DNA from: Delphinus delphis
Lineage: Eukaryota; Chordata; Mammalia; Artiodactyla; Delphinidae
Length of the DNA: 64,000 nt
Assembly: GCF_949987515.2 (NCBI RefSeq)
Contig: NC_082700.1
Coordinates: forward strand, 35,427,380 to 35,491,379
Direction of reading: 5' to 3'
A program made the position numbers and the translations under genes. Below the pieces are notes generated by a model that was given only the letters and a program-made list of their open reading frames with translations, ran no database searches and was not told where the DNA came from. Positions 1-10,985 of the stretch are shown piece after piece (position 1 is the first letter of the stretch; the number at the start of each line of letters is the position of its first letter).

Positions 1-470
1 TGTACACTGGTGCCGATTCGAATCTCAGAGACAGAGTTTTGGGTGAAGTAGAAAAGGATAGTTTTGTTGCTTTGACAGGCAAAGGGGACACAGCAGCCTC
101 CTGCCCTTGAAAACTATGTGTCCCAACCAGGGAGAATTTGATGAGTTTTATAGCATTAGTCCAAGGGTAGGGTTGCTGACAAGATTAGGGTGTGTGCAGG
201 GTCTCAGGTGGTTGGTCTCCTAATCTTGATGAACTTCTCTGGTCCCTTTAATCTTGCCTTAGGTGGTTTCTTGGCTGCTTCTCCCATAATTAACAACTGT
301 TAAGATCTGTCCTTTGGAACTCAGGGAAGGTAATGGAGTCTGGAGTCTTGCCTACAAGAAACAGGGGATAAAAAAACTCTGTGCCCAGGAACCCCACAGG
401 GTTCCACTCGGTTTCATTAATAATTGACAGCTGAAAAAAAGAAAAATTTCCTAACACAAAAGAGTAAAAG
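1..470 (-). repeat. LTR-retroelement-like fragment
   Basis: This GC-richer block resembles mammalian ERV/LTR sequence by general recollection, with long purine-rich stretches and a sharp change to AT-rich DNA after about 480. It heads a series of LTR-like blocks in the first 5 kb, most of which look reverse oriented. No coding frame of retroviral type is visible. The family and exact ends cannot be fixed, and the left edge is cut by the window. Confidence 0.35.
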
Positions 471-1099
471 TAAATTGGCAACAATTAAAATAGTTATAAA
501 TATATAAAAATTATCTCTTGTCGTACTCAAACACTACCTGATGTCTGACCATTTACCAAATTCTATTCACTTTATTAATAAACAAGTTTTGTAAAATACA
601 AAATTCACTGAACAGTTACAAAGATTACTTTATTCAGGCTATTGTAATAGGGGAAACTTTCATTAAAGATGTTGTAAGACTAGGGAGGAAAAGTAAGGTT
701 CACAGAGTCAGGCAAACAAGGGAGTCATGAAGGATGAGCGAGAGTCTTATTTGAAGGATGGAGGTGCTTAGGTCTTGGTAGAGGCAAGGATGATACAATT
801 CTCAGAACACAAGAGGGGAGGGGAGTGTTTCTCAAACTGCTTTCCAGGAAGATCATACTCAGATAAACTCAACATCATTAGTCCTGAGTTTGCTCAAGAT
901 TAATATCATTCAATGCTGAACAATCCAAAACCTCCTGAATAGAGTGAATCAGAGTGAATCAGGATCTAAGAAATGGTTTTATGAAGATTCTTGTTGACTT
1001 AGCTCCAGTAAAACCAACTGACCCCTCTGTTCATAGTTGGTGGTATAGGTCGGTTATTTTAGGGTCCTCTATGTCAGACATCTTAAAAGAGGAATGCCT

Positions 1100-1330
1100 A
1101 AAAAGAATGTGTGTGGGGGCTTCCCTGGTGACGCAGTGGTTGAGAATCCACCTGCCGATGCAGGGGACACGGGTTAGTGCCCCGGTCCGGGAACATCCCA
1201 CATGCCGCGGAGCGGCTGGGCTCGTGAGCCATGGCCACTGAGCCTGGGCGTCCAGAGCCTGTGCTCCGCAATGGGAGAGGCCATAACAGTGAGAGGTCCT
1301 CATACCGCAACAAAAAAAAGAATGTGTGTG
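1100..1330 (+). repeat. CHR-type tRNA-derived SINE with 16-bp target-site duplication
   Basis: The SINE body (about 1116-1314) has the whale/artiodactyl CHR head (cttccctggtgacgcagtgg) with Pol III A-box-like and B-box-like segments, then the tRNA-unrelated body ending in an A-rich tail. It is flanked by an exact 16-bp duplication, aaaaagaatgtgtgtg, at 1100-1115 and 1315-1330. The perfect duplication suggests a fairly recent insertion. Short reading frames across this block are SINE shadows, not genes. Confidence 0.93.
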
Positions 1331-1370
1331 TGTGTGTGTGTGTGTGTATGCATGTGTGTACGTGTGTGCA
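1321..1370. repeat. TG dinucleotide microsatellite
   Basis: A (TG)n run with a few interruptions directly follows the SINE tail and overlaps the right copy of its target-site duplication. It probably grew from the gtgtgtg in the target site. Confidence 0.9.
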
Positions 1371-1371
1371 C

Positions 1372-1425
1372 ACCACCCCCTTGAATGAAAACTGGAACAG
1401 ATAAAAGATAAGCTTCTGGAGGCAG
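1372..1425. repeat. Left copy of a 54-bp exact direct repeat
   Basis: The 54 bases here, from accacccccttgaatgaaaa to the ggcag at the end, recur without mismatch at 4351-4404. The sequences outside the 54 bp diverge on both sides, apart from a loose gtg-gtgca match on the left. It lies in LTR-retroelement-like DNA, so two fragments of one ERV family, or a local duplication or gene conversion, are the likely explanations. Confidence 0.9.
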
Positions 1426-2714
1426 TTAAACTCCTATTGAACACTAAGCAATTAAACCCCAAGCATCACCAATCCTGTGGATTCTAAGAGGTTGTTATAG
1501 GAAAATCTTAAACTGGAGGAGTCAGAACAATTGTAGATATTCTGTGAATTTCTTCATTGGCATTTCAAATGTGATTGTTGACCACAGAGATGTCAGAGAA
1601 GTTTCAGGAAACAAATCTACAGCAGTTGTTTCTGACCCTTTCTGGAGGCCAGGATCAACTGGTTGTTTAGCAAAGTCTTTCAAGTTTCTTGAAGCTCTAG
1701 AGCTAGAATGTTGATGCTCTTGCACAGTCATTGTTACCTCTTGTACAAGGGCATGAATATAGGACCCAAACATTTTGTCAGTCTTCCTTAGTCACCCAAC
1801 AGAGACTTATCCTGGGATAAATTTGGCCTAGGCAAGGCCTGCTGTAAATGGTGAATCTTAAGAGGGTTTTATCAGGTTGTCAGTGTTTAGCTCACAGGAT
1901 TTCATATATTATTATAGGGATGTGAAAACAGGTTTTAGTTCTTAGCGACACTGAGTCAGTTTTCTCAAGGAGAAAACTGCAAACAATAATTTGGGTGGTT
2001 TTAGACAGATATTGAAGGAAACTTAGAAGAACTAAAAGTTTGAGCAAGTTAACAAGATACACTCAAATTTTCAAATAGATACTCAAACTGGGTTTTCATA
2101 GGGTGAAATCAAATCTTCTTTGTAAACCCACTAGTTATCTGAAATTTACAAAGTGGTACAAACTAGCTTAAGGCAGTGAACTGACAGAGTCTGACAACCT
2201 GGGAGGATTTTTTTCCATTGAAACATAAAAATTTCCTCTACTATCTCCCCTCTATCTTTTGATAAAAAGTAATTTTAAAGAAAGGTTATTCTTGATTGTA
2301 AAATAAGGCTGATGTCATTAGGTTTGGCCTGATTACTTTCATAGGTACCGTAACTATGATAATTTACCACATGGCCTTTTAAATTTTGCTCTGCTGGAAT
2401 CTCACATAGGAGATTCTCAGTTTGGATTTATAAAATCCTTGTGAGCGTAGAAACTCAAAGTCAGACCAAGAACTTGACATCAGATTTGTTGTAGTACCTA
2501 TTAATTTGGTTGAATTCCTCTCTTTTCAAGGCTGCCAAAATATCTTCATGTTCCTGGGCCTATTTTCTTAATAGCATGTCAGAGCAGGAACACTGTAACA
2601 CAGATACCAAACCAGTTTTTCCAAGAGAACTTTGTAAGCATTGGATCTATAAAGTCAGTTTTAGTTTCTTAAAAGTATCTGGTCATAGCTGAATCAGTGA
2701 GCATTTTGCTCAAA
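1426..2714. other. Probable degenerate ERV-internal sequence, no gene
   Basis: No convincing reading frame occurs; the longest is 83 codons (1522-1773, minus) and resembles no family I know. The stretch lies between LTR-like blocks, and its left edge carries the 54-bp repeat shared with 4351, so retroelement-internal DNA is plausible but unproven. Confidence 0.35.
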
Positions 2715-3240
2715 TATGATGAAACCAAGCAATGGGCTTGTGTGCCTGAAGCACAGAAAGCCAAACTCTGACCACAAGTGTTTGCAGCAAAGTAGGGTTT
2801 ATTGCAGGGTACCAAGCAAGGGAATGGGATACAAGCCTCAGGTCCACTCCAACTGGTCTTTGAATTAGGGAGTTTTTACAAGTCTCTGGTCTGGTGGTCC
2901 ATGACCCAGGGGGTCTGTTGGCTCATCTTACTCTGGAGAAACAACCTGAGTCTGTACCTTAACAATGTTGTCAACAATAGCAATTTTAGTACACTAATGA
3001 TGTTATAGACAACAGCAATCTTAGTCATCTGACTCATTGATTATTGCTCAGTTGGCACAGGATTGAGGCCAGAGGGGACAAGAAAGAGAATAAAGCTTTG
3101 AATAGAAAGGTTGATCATAAACTTGGCAAGGGGTAGTCAGTTTTACGGGGACTCAATTTTGATGACATTCCAGGCAAGGCCTTGGTTACATACCAGTGCT
3201 TCTAATCCTGATAAAATGGAGAACAGATTCTTATTGTACC
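2715..3240 (-). repeat. ERV LTR-like element, reverse orientation
   Basis: The segment around 2788-2830 (gcaaagtagggtttattgca) reads on the minus strand as an AATAAA signal followed by a U5-like tail, a pattern seen in cetartiodactyl ERV LTRs. The rest is moderately GC-rich and non-coding. Assignment rests on recalled family resemblance, so the ends are approximate. Confidence 0.5.
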
Positions 3241-3600
3241 TGTCATAAATGAAGACCATCCATACAAGAGTGAGAAAAGCCTATTTATTTAGAGTTTGCT
3301 AAAACAATGGAGTCAACCACCATCACTTGAGTTTGGAAGAACTAAAATATAAGCAGGGGAGTGGGAAATCTTTATAGTTAAAGAAAAGTGTTGAGGTATG
3401 CTGTGATTGGAGTTTGTGGACATGGGATAAGATGGAAGTGGGCTAACTAGAAGTGATACATCTCATGTTTGGAAAGCATATTTTTCTTCCTCTAGTTAGT
3501 CCTGAATTGTAAGAGGCAGGAATAAAAATAATAAAATATGACAAGGCCAGTTCTCATATATTTTGATGCTGCGTTTATACTTAGCTATGTTCTCGTGGTT
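3241..3600 (-). repeat. Second LTR-like element, reverse orientation
   Basis: The block begins tgtcataaatgaagaccatc and soon contains cctatttatttagagtttgc, which on the minus strand carries an AATAAA polyadenylation signal near its end. This matches the layout of a reverse-oriented LTR. No coding capacity is seen. The family is not assigned. Confidence 0.4.
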
Positions 3601-3904
3601 TTCTAGTTAAAACTATAAATCGAAAAACAAGTAAAAGATTTAAATTGGAATCCTGGGAACTACCTTATGTCAACTTGATGATGCATAATACTTAGGAGAT
3701 TTTTTGGGTAGATAATGATAGCCAAATAAAAATTTGAGTTAGGTGAGTATTGATTAGTCAGCCATAATTTTGCATTATTCTGTTAAAAAAGAAGGAAATT
3801 TCAAAATGAATTCTTCCATACCCTACACATTTCTTAAGGAAACATTGACATCTACACAGACACAAAACAATTCACCCAACAATTTATGCAGTGTTAAAAG
3901 ATAA

Positions 3905-4310
3905 CTGAGGCATATTAAAATATTTAAAGAGTTTATCTGAGCAAAAATCAATTGAATTGGGCAGTTTCCAATCTAGCAGATATAAAGGAGCTCCCAGGAG
4001 CTGTACAAAATGAAAGACTTTTACAGGCAGAAGGGAGTGGGCAGAGAAAGTTACACTAGGCAAGAAAGTGGGTAGTTTATTGCAACATAACTTTCCTTTA
4101 GGGGATGGTATGGGTCTGTCAGACAGATTATCTAACTAGTGCTGATCAGGTGATTTCCTATTGACCGGTTTAAGAGTGCATTCCTGGAAGAGCCAGGAAT
4201 GTATTGTAATTAAACTTAAACTGTAATTAAGCCTTGTTTCGATGATGGGGGCTTAACACAAGTGACTCCACTTGGGGCCCGTTGTCCTGGTTTTTTTAAC
4301 AGTAAGCTCA
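3905..4310 (-). repeat. ERV1-type LTR-like element, reverse orientation
   Basis: The left edge, gagtttatctgagcaaaaat, followed by gaattgggcagt, resembles the reverse complement of the 3' ends of several mammalian ERV1 LTRs (typically tttgctcaaataaac). The remainder is non-coding and consistent with LTR sequence. The assignment is from memory of consensus features and not from an alignment. Confidence 0.45.
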
Positions 4311-4610
4311 ATGAAGTCCAGTGACCTGATCTGCCCTTTCAGTGAGTGCAACCACCCCCTTGAATGAAAACTGGAACAGATAAAAGATAAGCTTCTGGAG
4401 GCAGAAATGCAGTACATTTATAGTTAGTATTGGAAAAGCAGAACTATTTCTCTAGCAATGGATAAACACAAGATCATAAAAATCAAACCACAGTTAGTAT
4501 CTTTACCGTACAGTCTAGGTCTTGGCAGATTCTTTACTATTTCTTTTGCAAGTGTAAGCATTGTTTCTAAAATATTTTGGCTAACCCACTGTGGTTTTGC
4601 AAATTGGCCC
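4311..4610. repeat. ERV-internal-like stretch with right copy of the 54-bp repeat
   Basis: This segment sits between two LTR-like blocks and contains, at 4351-4404, the second exact copy of the 54-bp repeat found at 1372-1425. There is no reading frame. Its position beside the LTR at 4611 suggests retroelement-internal DNA. Confidence 0.4.
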
Positions 4611-4963
4611 CCTTACACATAGAGCAGGAACAGACCAAAGAAAGAGGCAGGCCACTCCAGATTGGTAAGTGGCAATTTTAATAAGTGAGGAAACTTAATT
4701 ATGAGGCTTGTCTTGGGCAGAAACAAGTTGAGTAGACCTCCATACCCACCAATCAAATCTTAAAACTGTATATAGAGGACTTAACTGGGTTTGGTCAACT
4801 ATTTAGTCCAGATGGCTTCATCTTACACCCTCAAGATTATGTCCTTGGAACAGCTCCCACTGTGGGAAAGGTAGGCAGAGTATACATTCCAGAGACAGGG
4901 GAGGAGGGGAGGAGCCTCTATTGCCTGGGTCCAGCTCAAGGGGCAACAGGAGGTGATGTCCTG
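4611..4963. repeat. LTR family P, copy 1
   Basis: This block is clearly homologous to 63400-63775 in the same orientation. Shared landmarks in the same order are agaaagaggca, attggtaagtggca/attggtaggtggca, tttaataag, ttgtcttggg, agaggacttaactgg/agaggatttaactgg, gggaaaggtaggc/gggaaaggcaagt, acattcca and tgcctgggt. The two copies are about 58.8 kb apart and quite diverged, so they are probably separate insertions of one LTR family. A hAT-like element interrupts the right end at about 4964. Confidence 0.65.
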
Positions 4964-5206
4964 TCCTCTAGGTCTGTGGTCCCCAGCCATTTTGTCACCA
5001 GGGACCAGTTTCATGGAAGACAACTTTTCCGCGGACTGGGGAGGATGGATGTTTCAGGCAGTAATGTGAGCAATGGGGAACGATGGCGAGTGGCAGATGA
5101 AGCTTTTCTTGCTCACTGGCCACTCACCTGCTGTGAAGCCGGGTTCCTAACAGTAGGGTCCAAGGCCTGGGGGTTTGGGACCCACCCCTTCCCCTCCCCC
5201 CTCTAG
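4964..5206. mobile_element. Non-autonomous hAT-like DNA transposon in an LTR
   Basis: The left end reads ctgtggtccccagcc and the right part contains gtttgggacccacc, which pair as imperfect terminal inverted repeats. The interior (gggaccagtttcatggaaga, gcggactgggga) matches a common mammalian hAT/Tip100-type non-autonomous element by recollection. An 8-bp near-duplication, tcctctag at 4964-4971 and ccctctag at 5199-5206, fits the 8-bp target-site duplication of hAT elements. It is shorter than the full family, so it is internally deleted. The open frame across it (4862-5206, plus) is incidental. Confidence 0.6.
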
Positions 5207-5959
5207 ATTACTTCCTCCAACATCCACAAAATTTAAACACGTTGAATTTGGCCAGTGAAAGCCCATTTCCAACATTCACTTGTTAATTACTGCTAATTAA
5301 CAAACAAATTAAATTCTTTCCTTTGCGGTGTTTCTTCCATCATTAAACTCACAATAAGATTTCTTCTATTCAAATCTTCTTTTTAATACAGTAGAGGTAA
5401 AAGAGAAGAAACAGTCAAGATCATTGTCCAAAATTATTAAGGCATTAAACATGATCTTATATTTTAAACTCCAATAGCAGTCTTATGAAATAGCTATAAT
5501 ATTTACAGGCTGGATATAATAGTATTTTCCAAATTTTCTTTTTTTAATACCATAGATTTTCCAAGTTCTTTTCTTACTTCCAATTTTGTCATGATGTTTC
5601 TGAAAGGTCATCTTTAAAAGGAGTAGCAAACTTGATATCCTTGTTACAACTGCGATGCTGGCATTTAAGGAGGTGCATTAACATTTTCAGTTTTCTAAAA
5701 TATAAATTAGTGGTATAATGTTTATTTGGAACTCTGATAATCCTTTCAAATCCCTAGTTTTTTTTATTAGTTTTGTTTTTTATAAAAAGGTATAGTAATT
5801 GCCTGGAAGAGTAATTGAAGTTTCAGTGCCTGCCAACATTATAGCTGCATTTCAGTTAAAAAAAAAAACCTCCCTGTTACATTTCCCAGTATTCAATATC
5901 TACTTAACACTAGGAAAAAACATAGTTTTCGAAAGGGTTCAAGGCACATTCCCCTAACA
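5207..5959. other. AT-rich non-coding DNA
   Basis: No reading frame, RNA gene or confident repeat is visible. A weak MIR-like match may exist near 5470-5520 but is too diverged to call. Confidence 0.6.
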
Positions 5960-6437
5960 TATGGCACCTTGGCATATTGAATATTTTATGCTCAAGGAGT
6001 TTGAGAAAAGAGCAGGAAGAGGAAGGTTACTCTGACCTCCTCTTCCAGCTCCTCACCATTCTTTCCTGAAACAGGCTATAAAACCTTCAAGTGAGAGGTG
6101 CTTTCCCTATACCCAGAGGAAAGGAGTAGCCTTATCTCTGAAAGCAAAGGGAGGTCAGGAAGAACCCTAACAAACAGGCCTTGCTAAGTTTCTCCCAGTT
6201 TACTACAATTACCTTGTACTCCTTACCTTATCGTATTCCTCCACAACTGTCCACTCTTCATCAAACCTTAGCTAAAAATACATAGGTCTGTTTCTTTGCA
6301 TCTTCATTTCCTGTGTCACATAAAACTTATATTAAATCAATTAGTATGATTTTCCCCTGTTAATGTCTTTGTCAGTTTAAGTTTCATATCTAACCAGGGA
6401 CCCTAAGAGAGTTGAGAAAAATCTTTTCTCCCCTACA
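5960..6437 (+). repeat. Solo ERV1-type LTR, forward, with TATA box
   Basis: The block from about tatggcaccttggc to ctcccctaca has the layout of a forward LTR: a TATAAAA at 6077-6083 in a GC-richer U3/R, an ATTAAA-type signal in atattaaatcaat downstream, and an end with cccctaca. The closing part (gttaatgtctttgtcagttt, then ccctaagagagttgagaaaa) resembles the end of several mammalian ERV1 LTRs. No internal retroviral sequence flanks it, so it is probably a solo LTR. Confidence 0.55.
6077..6083 (+). promoter_or_regulatory. TATA box of the solo LTR
   Basis: TATAAAA lies within aggctataaaacc in the U3/R part of the LTR. It is the expected LTR core promoter element. Activity cannot be judged from sequence. 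Confidence 0.45.
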
Positions 6438-7934
6438 TTTTCATTTCTGGCTCCTTCAAATGTTTTTCTTGTTATTGTTGCTTTTGTTATTATTTTTTTA
6501 TAATTTGTTCTATTTCCTTTCCTTTTTTTCATCTTCTAACATAAACTTGTTTACTTGAAAGTTACTGGAACAAAGTATATAATAAAGAATAGTCTTTACC
6601 TGTATTAGATCTATTCAGTAGGCACAATAAATATATTATTTAATTTCTAATTACATTTGATTTATTTTTACTCCTTCTAAAAATATCTCAGCTACACATC
6701 ACTGCTGTTTCAATAGGTCTATTTTGTATATAAGAGAAACATCACTGTTTTGTTTGAGAACTGGAGTTTAATTATGTTTATACCTTTTTCTTAGTTAACT
6801 GTTATTTACCCGCAAGCATTACATTCTCTCCATATCTGATTGGAAAAGACATCCAATTCCCCCTAATAACAGAGCCATTGTTTATCTTTAAGTGGCAGTA
6901 GGTAATAACAAAGCTGTTTCTCTCTTGTTCTCTCTTTTTTTCCTGCATTGTTCAGGGTTGGCAGTAAAAAGAGGGGCTGGAGTACTCAATAAGTTGTATA
7001 TTTGATAGACTTTATAAAGCAATCTTCAATAGCAAATAAAAAAGAAGCAAAATTGAGCAATAAATAAAGCAACAAAATCGAAATGAATTGCACATTGCTT
7101 GGAAAATCATAAAGGCAAGGGAGAAGAAAATTCTTTCTTGTGAAGCATGCATCACTTGCTTTTCTTTTCGGTTTTTTGTTTTTTAAAGGCTATTTGGGAG
7201 AAATAATATCTATATATATATTTGTAGAAGAACAATGATTATCATTTTCAAGTTTTATTTCCCTTTTTGCTAAAGTGCAATGCAAAAAATTAATAAATTA
7301 ACCATTGCCCTGTTGAAACTTCTTCCTGTCTGACACCCAGGACACCCAACAGATACAGAAATGGTAGGAAACAACAAATTTCCTTCCCTCTTCCCTTCTT
7401 TTTTTCCCTCCCTCCTTCCATTCCTCCTAATGGAAAAGTGAAAGCATTGAAAGCATCCTCCTCTCTTTACTCTTCAGCAATGGCACTCAACTTATTCTAG
7501 AAAAATGTTTTACCTTTAACCCATCCAGTTCTGGATTATTCCAGAACTGTCATTTGATTGATCTTTTTCTTGGCCAACTTAACTCATTCAGTTGTAGGTA
7601 TTTCTCATAGTTGGGCCTATCATTATATACTCACATCCTGAACTTGGATGATCCTAGGACCATGGTTTCAGCATAGAGATACTCTCAACATCTCTTTTAG
7701 AGTCTAAAGACTCACATAGATGCTTAGCCCTCTTCTCATATCTGGGTTTTGGAATATATTTGGGGCAAGAAATATAATTCCAAGAGTAGCTAATGTGGGT
7801 TCCTGATTATCTTTCAGGGCCATTAAACACTCAGAGCTGACACAGAATGATTTCATATCTGTTTAACAATTTTAGGCTCTCTCCAGGTAAAGTCTGTACT
7901 TTATCAGACATTCATTCATAAATGGAAATAATGA

Positions 7935-7935
<1 letters not shown>
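6438..7935. other. AT-rich non-coding DNA
   Basis: Only short pyrimidine runs (for example 7379-7430) and A/T-rich sequence occur. There is no gene-like frame and no repeat I can name. Confidence 0.6.

Positions 7936-7974
<39 letters not shown>
7936..7974. repeat. CA dinucleotide microsatellite
   Basis: This is an uninterrupted (CA)n run of 39 bases, a length at which mammalian microsatellites are commonly polymorphic. Confidence 0.97.
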
Positions 7975-7976
<2 letters not shown>

Positions 7977-8275
7977 ACACAGTACATGTTGCCTAAACAG
8001 TTTCAAATTATCTGTAATAAGGAGCCCTATTAAATCTTTTTCAGTCTATTGCAGATGAGTATCTTTGCAAAATACCATAAAGGCATCATGTCACTAAAGT
8101 TTTTAAATGTTTATTTCAGTTTCTATACTTATTTTGTCAAAGACCTGTGACAAAAAATGTATAGCATATTGCACTGACCTGAATATCTTTATTCCCATGA
8201 AAATGTCACTATATCTATTGGGATTAGATTTTGTAGGGGCACCAATATCAAAGTGTCATAAATAAAAGATGATAA
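7975..8275. other. AT-rich non-coding DNA
   Basis: No gene, RNA or recognisable repeat is seen. Confidence 0.55.
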
Positions 8276-8520
8276 AAGTATATTTCTGTTTCATATAAAG
8301 TCTGAAGGTATGCAGGCCAGGGCTGGTATGGCAACTCTCCTTTTTGGAGTCCCCAGATACCTAAGCTTTTCCCATTTCATTTTTGATGTACTTAGACACT
8401 GTTGGTTTTCCCTTTAGGGCACATAACGGCACCAGCCCTTGTCATCACATTTGTATAAAGGTAGCAGGAGCCAGGAAAGAACAAATAAAAATAGGAAAAC
8501 ACTCATGTCAACTGTCTATT
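8276..8520. repeat. Old interspersed repeat, family unassigned
   Basis: The run atttctgtttcatataaagt, then ccagggctggtatggcaact and later a degenerate tail (gtagcaggagccagg) resembles a common ancient mammalian repeat that I recall but cannot name. The block at 26255-26560 looks like a second, differently decayed copy. Both are non-coding. Confidence 0.35.
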
Positions 8521-10384
8521 GAAGAAATTCCAAGCATCTGACATATAGCACTTCTGTTTTTATCCTATTAGCCAAAATTTAGATACATGGCTATACTTAA
8601 CTACATGAGAGTGTTTGAAATGAAATCTTTATCCTGGGGAGTTTGATTGATTCAAAAAAGGGAAAGAGGAAATTGCAAGCCATACCTGCTACATTATTGC
8701 ATATATGCAATTTATTGTTTAAAAGAGTTCCCAGCAATTATGCACTTGTTCATTACTTTAAAAATTCTATCTAAAGTTTATTTGACCTTCAAAACTTATT
8801 GAGAAGTAACTATTTTTCCCCAAAATTGGAATTACCTGAGTTTCTGCTCTTATTTTGTCTATTTCAAAAAAAAATGAATGTAGATTTAATTTTAATACAA
8901 TTAAGTGACTTCCTATTAGATATGAGTGAGAAAGTTCATTTCACTGCCTCAGTAACTTTGACATAACTGGACAATCATTTCCTCAATAGTGCCATTTATT
9001 GAAGAGACAAAAAGAGGATACACTGTTACTATTTTAACTTGACAAAAGTATATGACTTCTGGGAGGGATTAAGTACTGCTATGGCAAATTTCATGGTCAC
9101 TTTTTATATTTCAGATTGAACTTTGATAACATATGCCCTTTGCAAAACTAATATAAAAGGATATTGCTTAAACACACCTGGAGGACTTTTTTTCCTAATA
9201 AAATTTATGAGGTTGCATTTGCCTAAAGTCATTATCAATGGAATTTACTAATCCAAATGGGCCACTGTGAAGAAGAGAGTACTCACATTAATTTTAAAAC
9301 ATGTGAAAATTAAAAGTATTGAAAAAAGAGAGGTTTAAACTTTTGGGACTTTTGCTAAGAAATCACACAGTCATTTCTGCTTCCCTCCTAAAACTTCTCT
9401 TTCTTCCCCAGTGACCAGATCAAGGACAGAAAAAGAAAGAACGAAAGAATCACAGCTTGGCTTAGGATATGTTAGAGGACACTATTTAGATTACATTTTT
9501 GAGGATTAAACTTTGGAGATATAAAAATGCCTATACTAAAAGAAATGAGTCTTTATACTCTGATTATTTTTCTGAGATTGACATTAGTGCTCTAAATATA
9601 TATTAATATTTTCTCACATTGTGACCTTGATGTCTAAGTCACGTTTGGAATTCAGATAGAAGTAATTCTGTAGCCTAGGTAAGAGATGATTATTTCTTGT
9701 GTAAGGTTAGTGATGGTGAAAATGAACAGGTATGAATGAATTAGGGTTATTTTTTGAGCATTCATTAAAAGGGCTCAGTGATGGATGCTATACATAGTGG
9801 AGAGGTAAAAAGAATGATGCCTGGGTATCTAAGCTGGTGAACTGAATAGATATCATTGTCACTCATTGAAAATAGAAAGAACTGAAAGTTAACCATATTT
9901 TGAAATCAGTGTTGTACACAATTTCAGAATGGATGCAATACACAGCATTATTATGTCCCCAAATCACAAAATAATGTGTTCTTAAGAGTAGAAAAATACT
10001 TTAGAATTTATCTAGTCTACCATCCTACTGATGATAGCTATACTGTTTCTCCTTAGATGTTTCAAGTGTTGATATTTTCTTGGATTTATAAATGCAGAAT
10101 AATACTTTTTAAAATAGGCATCATTATTTTGGTATTCTTCTTATGATAGGATGACCCCTGTTTCTTTACAGAAGATAATAACAGCTTTGGAAGTAAGGAC
10201 AGAACTGTCTTATAGGACTTGCTCTATCTTTTCAAGAAGATCTTGACATTTCTTAATGAAACAGTTATTAAATGTAGACTACTAAATATATTTATCCTAC
10301 ATGCTTATTTTTTATTAGTAATATACATAGTATAGTAAAAAAGTCAGTTGGCCTTTTTCCTCAGTTCCTGGGAGCTCTTCTCTA
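8521..10384. other. AT-rich non-coding DNA
   Basis: No gene-length frame and no confident repeat are visible in this long stretch. A possible MIR-like scrap near 9990-10060 is too diverged to claim. Confidence 0.55.
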
Positions 10385-10399
10385 AATCCTTGACATTTC

Positions 10400-10985
10400 C
10401 CACGTGATATGACTATCTCTGCTGTTCATGGTGAACCTTTCAGACAATTTTGCTAATGATATGTGACTCATGGTGGCCCCTACATAGTTAGTGATAACCA
10501 GATGACTCAGGAAGGAGGTCATTTCAGAAAGATCAGTCAAGTAATGAGAGGGCCTATTTGATCTTTTAGGAAGGGAGATGGCTGGAGATTGAGTTTAATC
10601 CCTTGGTCAATGATTTAATTAATTATTCCTGCTTAATGAAGTCCCCATAAACACTCTGAACACTGAAGCTTGGATGTGCTTTCCTAGTTGGGAATACTCT
10701 ACATGTTGTCACATATCAATGTGCCGAGTGGATAATTTGGCACTGTTGCAAGCTTTCCATCTGGTTTCCTCCCAGTCCTCTCCCAGGGAATCTCTCCTTT
10801 TGGCTGCTTGTGACTTGTTCCCTTTTGCTAAAGTAAAACTGAAGTTGTAAGTATATAATTTTCCTAAATCCTGTGAGCCATTCCAGAAAAGTATCTCACC
10901 TGAAGGGTTAGTGAATACTCCTAAATTTGTAGTCAGCAGGTCATTATTGAAGGTAGCCTGATTCCCCAGATTTGTGGCAGAAGTC
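10400..10985 (+). repeat. Old ERVL-type LTR, forward
   Basis: The region contains, in order, a segment around gagtttaatcccttggtcaa, then taatgaagtccccataaaca, ttggatgtgctttcctagtt and ctgtgagccattccagaaaa, ending near gattccccagatttgtggca. This order matches an old mammalian ERVL/MaLR-class LTR that I recall. The 92-codon minus-strand frame at 10709-10987 falls wholly inside it and is incidental. The exact subfamily is uncertain. Confidence 0.5.

Noticed and set aside
9..30. tggtgccgattcgaatctca looks like a retroviral tRNA primer-binding site (first ten bases like a tRNA-Phe site).
   Set aside because: The match fails after about ten bases, and the adjacent LTR-like blocks appear reverse oriented, so a forward site here does not fit. 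The left context is outside the window.
943..962. Short tandem repeat agagtgaatcagagtgaatc as a possible regulatory element.
   Set aside because: Only two units of about ten bases; chance or slippage is sufficient.
954..1241. 95-codon plus-strand frame with the ATG before the SINE.
   Set aside because: Most of it is translated SINE sequence; no splice or coding signal is seen.
1031..1462. 143-codon minus-strand frame.
   Set aside because: It is composed of SINE plus a (TG)n tract giving THTHTH repeats; a repeat artefact.
4273..4290. tggggcccgttgtcctgg resembles a tRNA-Pro primer-binding site.
   Set aside because: Several mismatches to the known pattern, and no consistent LTR-end/spacer arrangement in the same orientation.
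7936..7974. Regularly spaced repeat that might be a CRISPR-like array.
   Set aside because: It is a simple CA microsatellite in mammalian DNA; there are no spacers or direct repeats.
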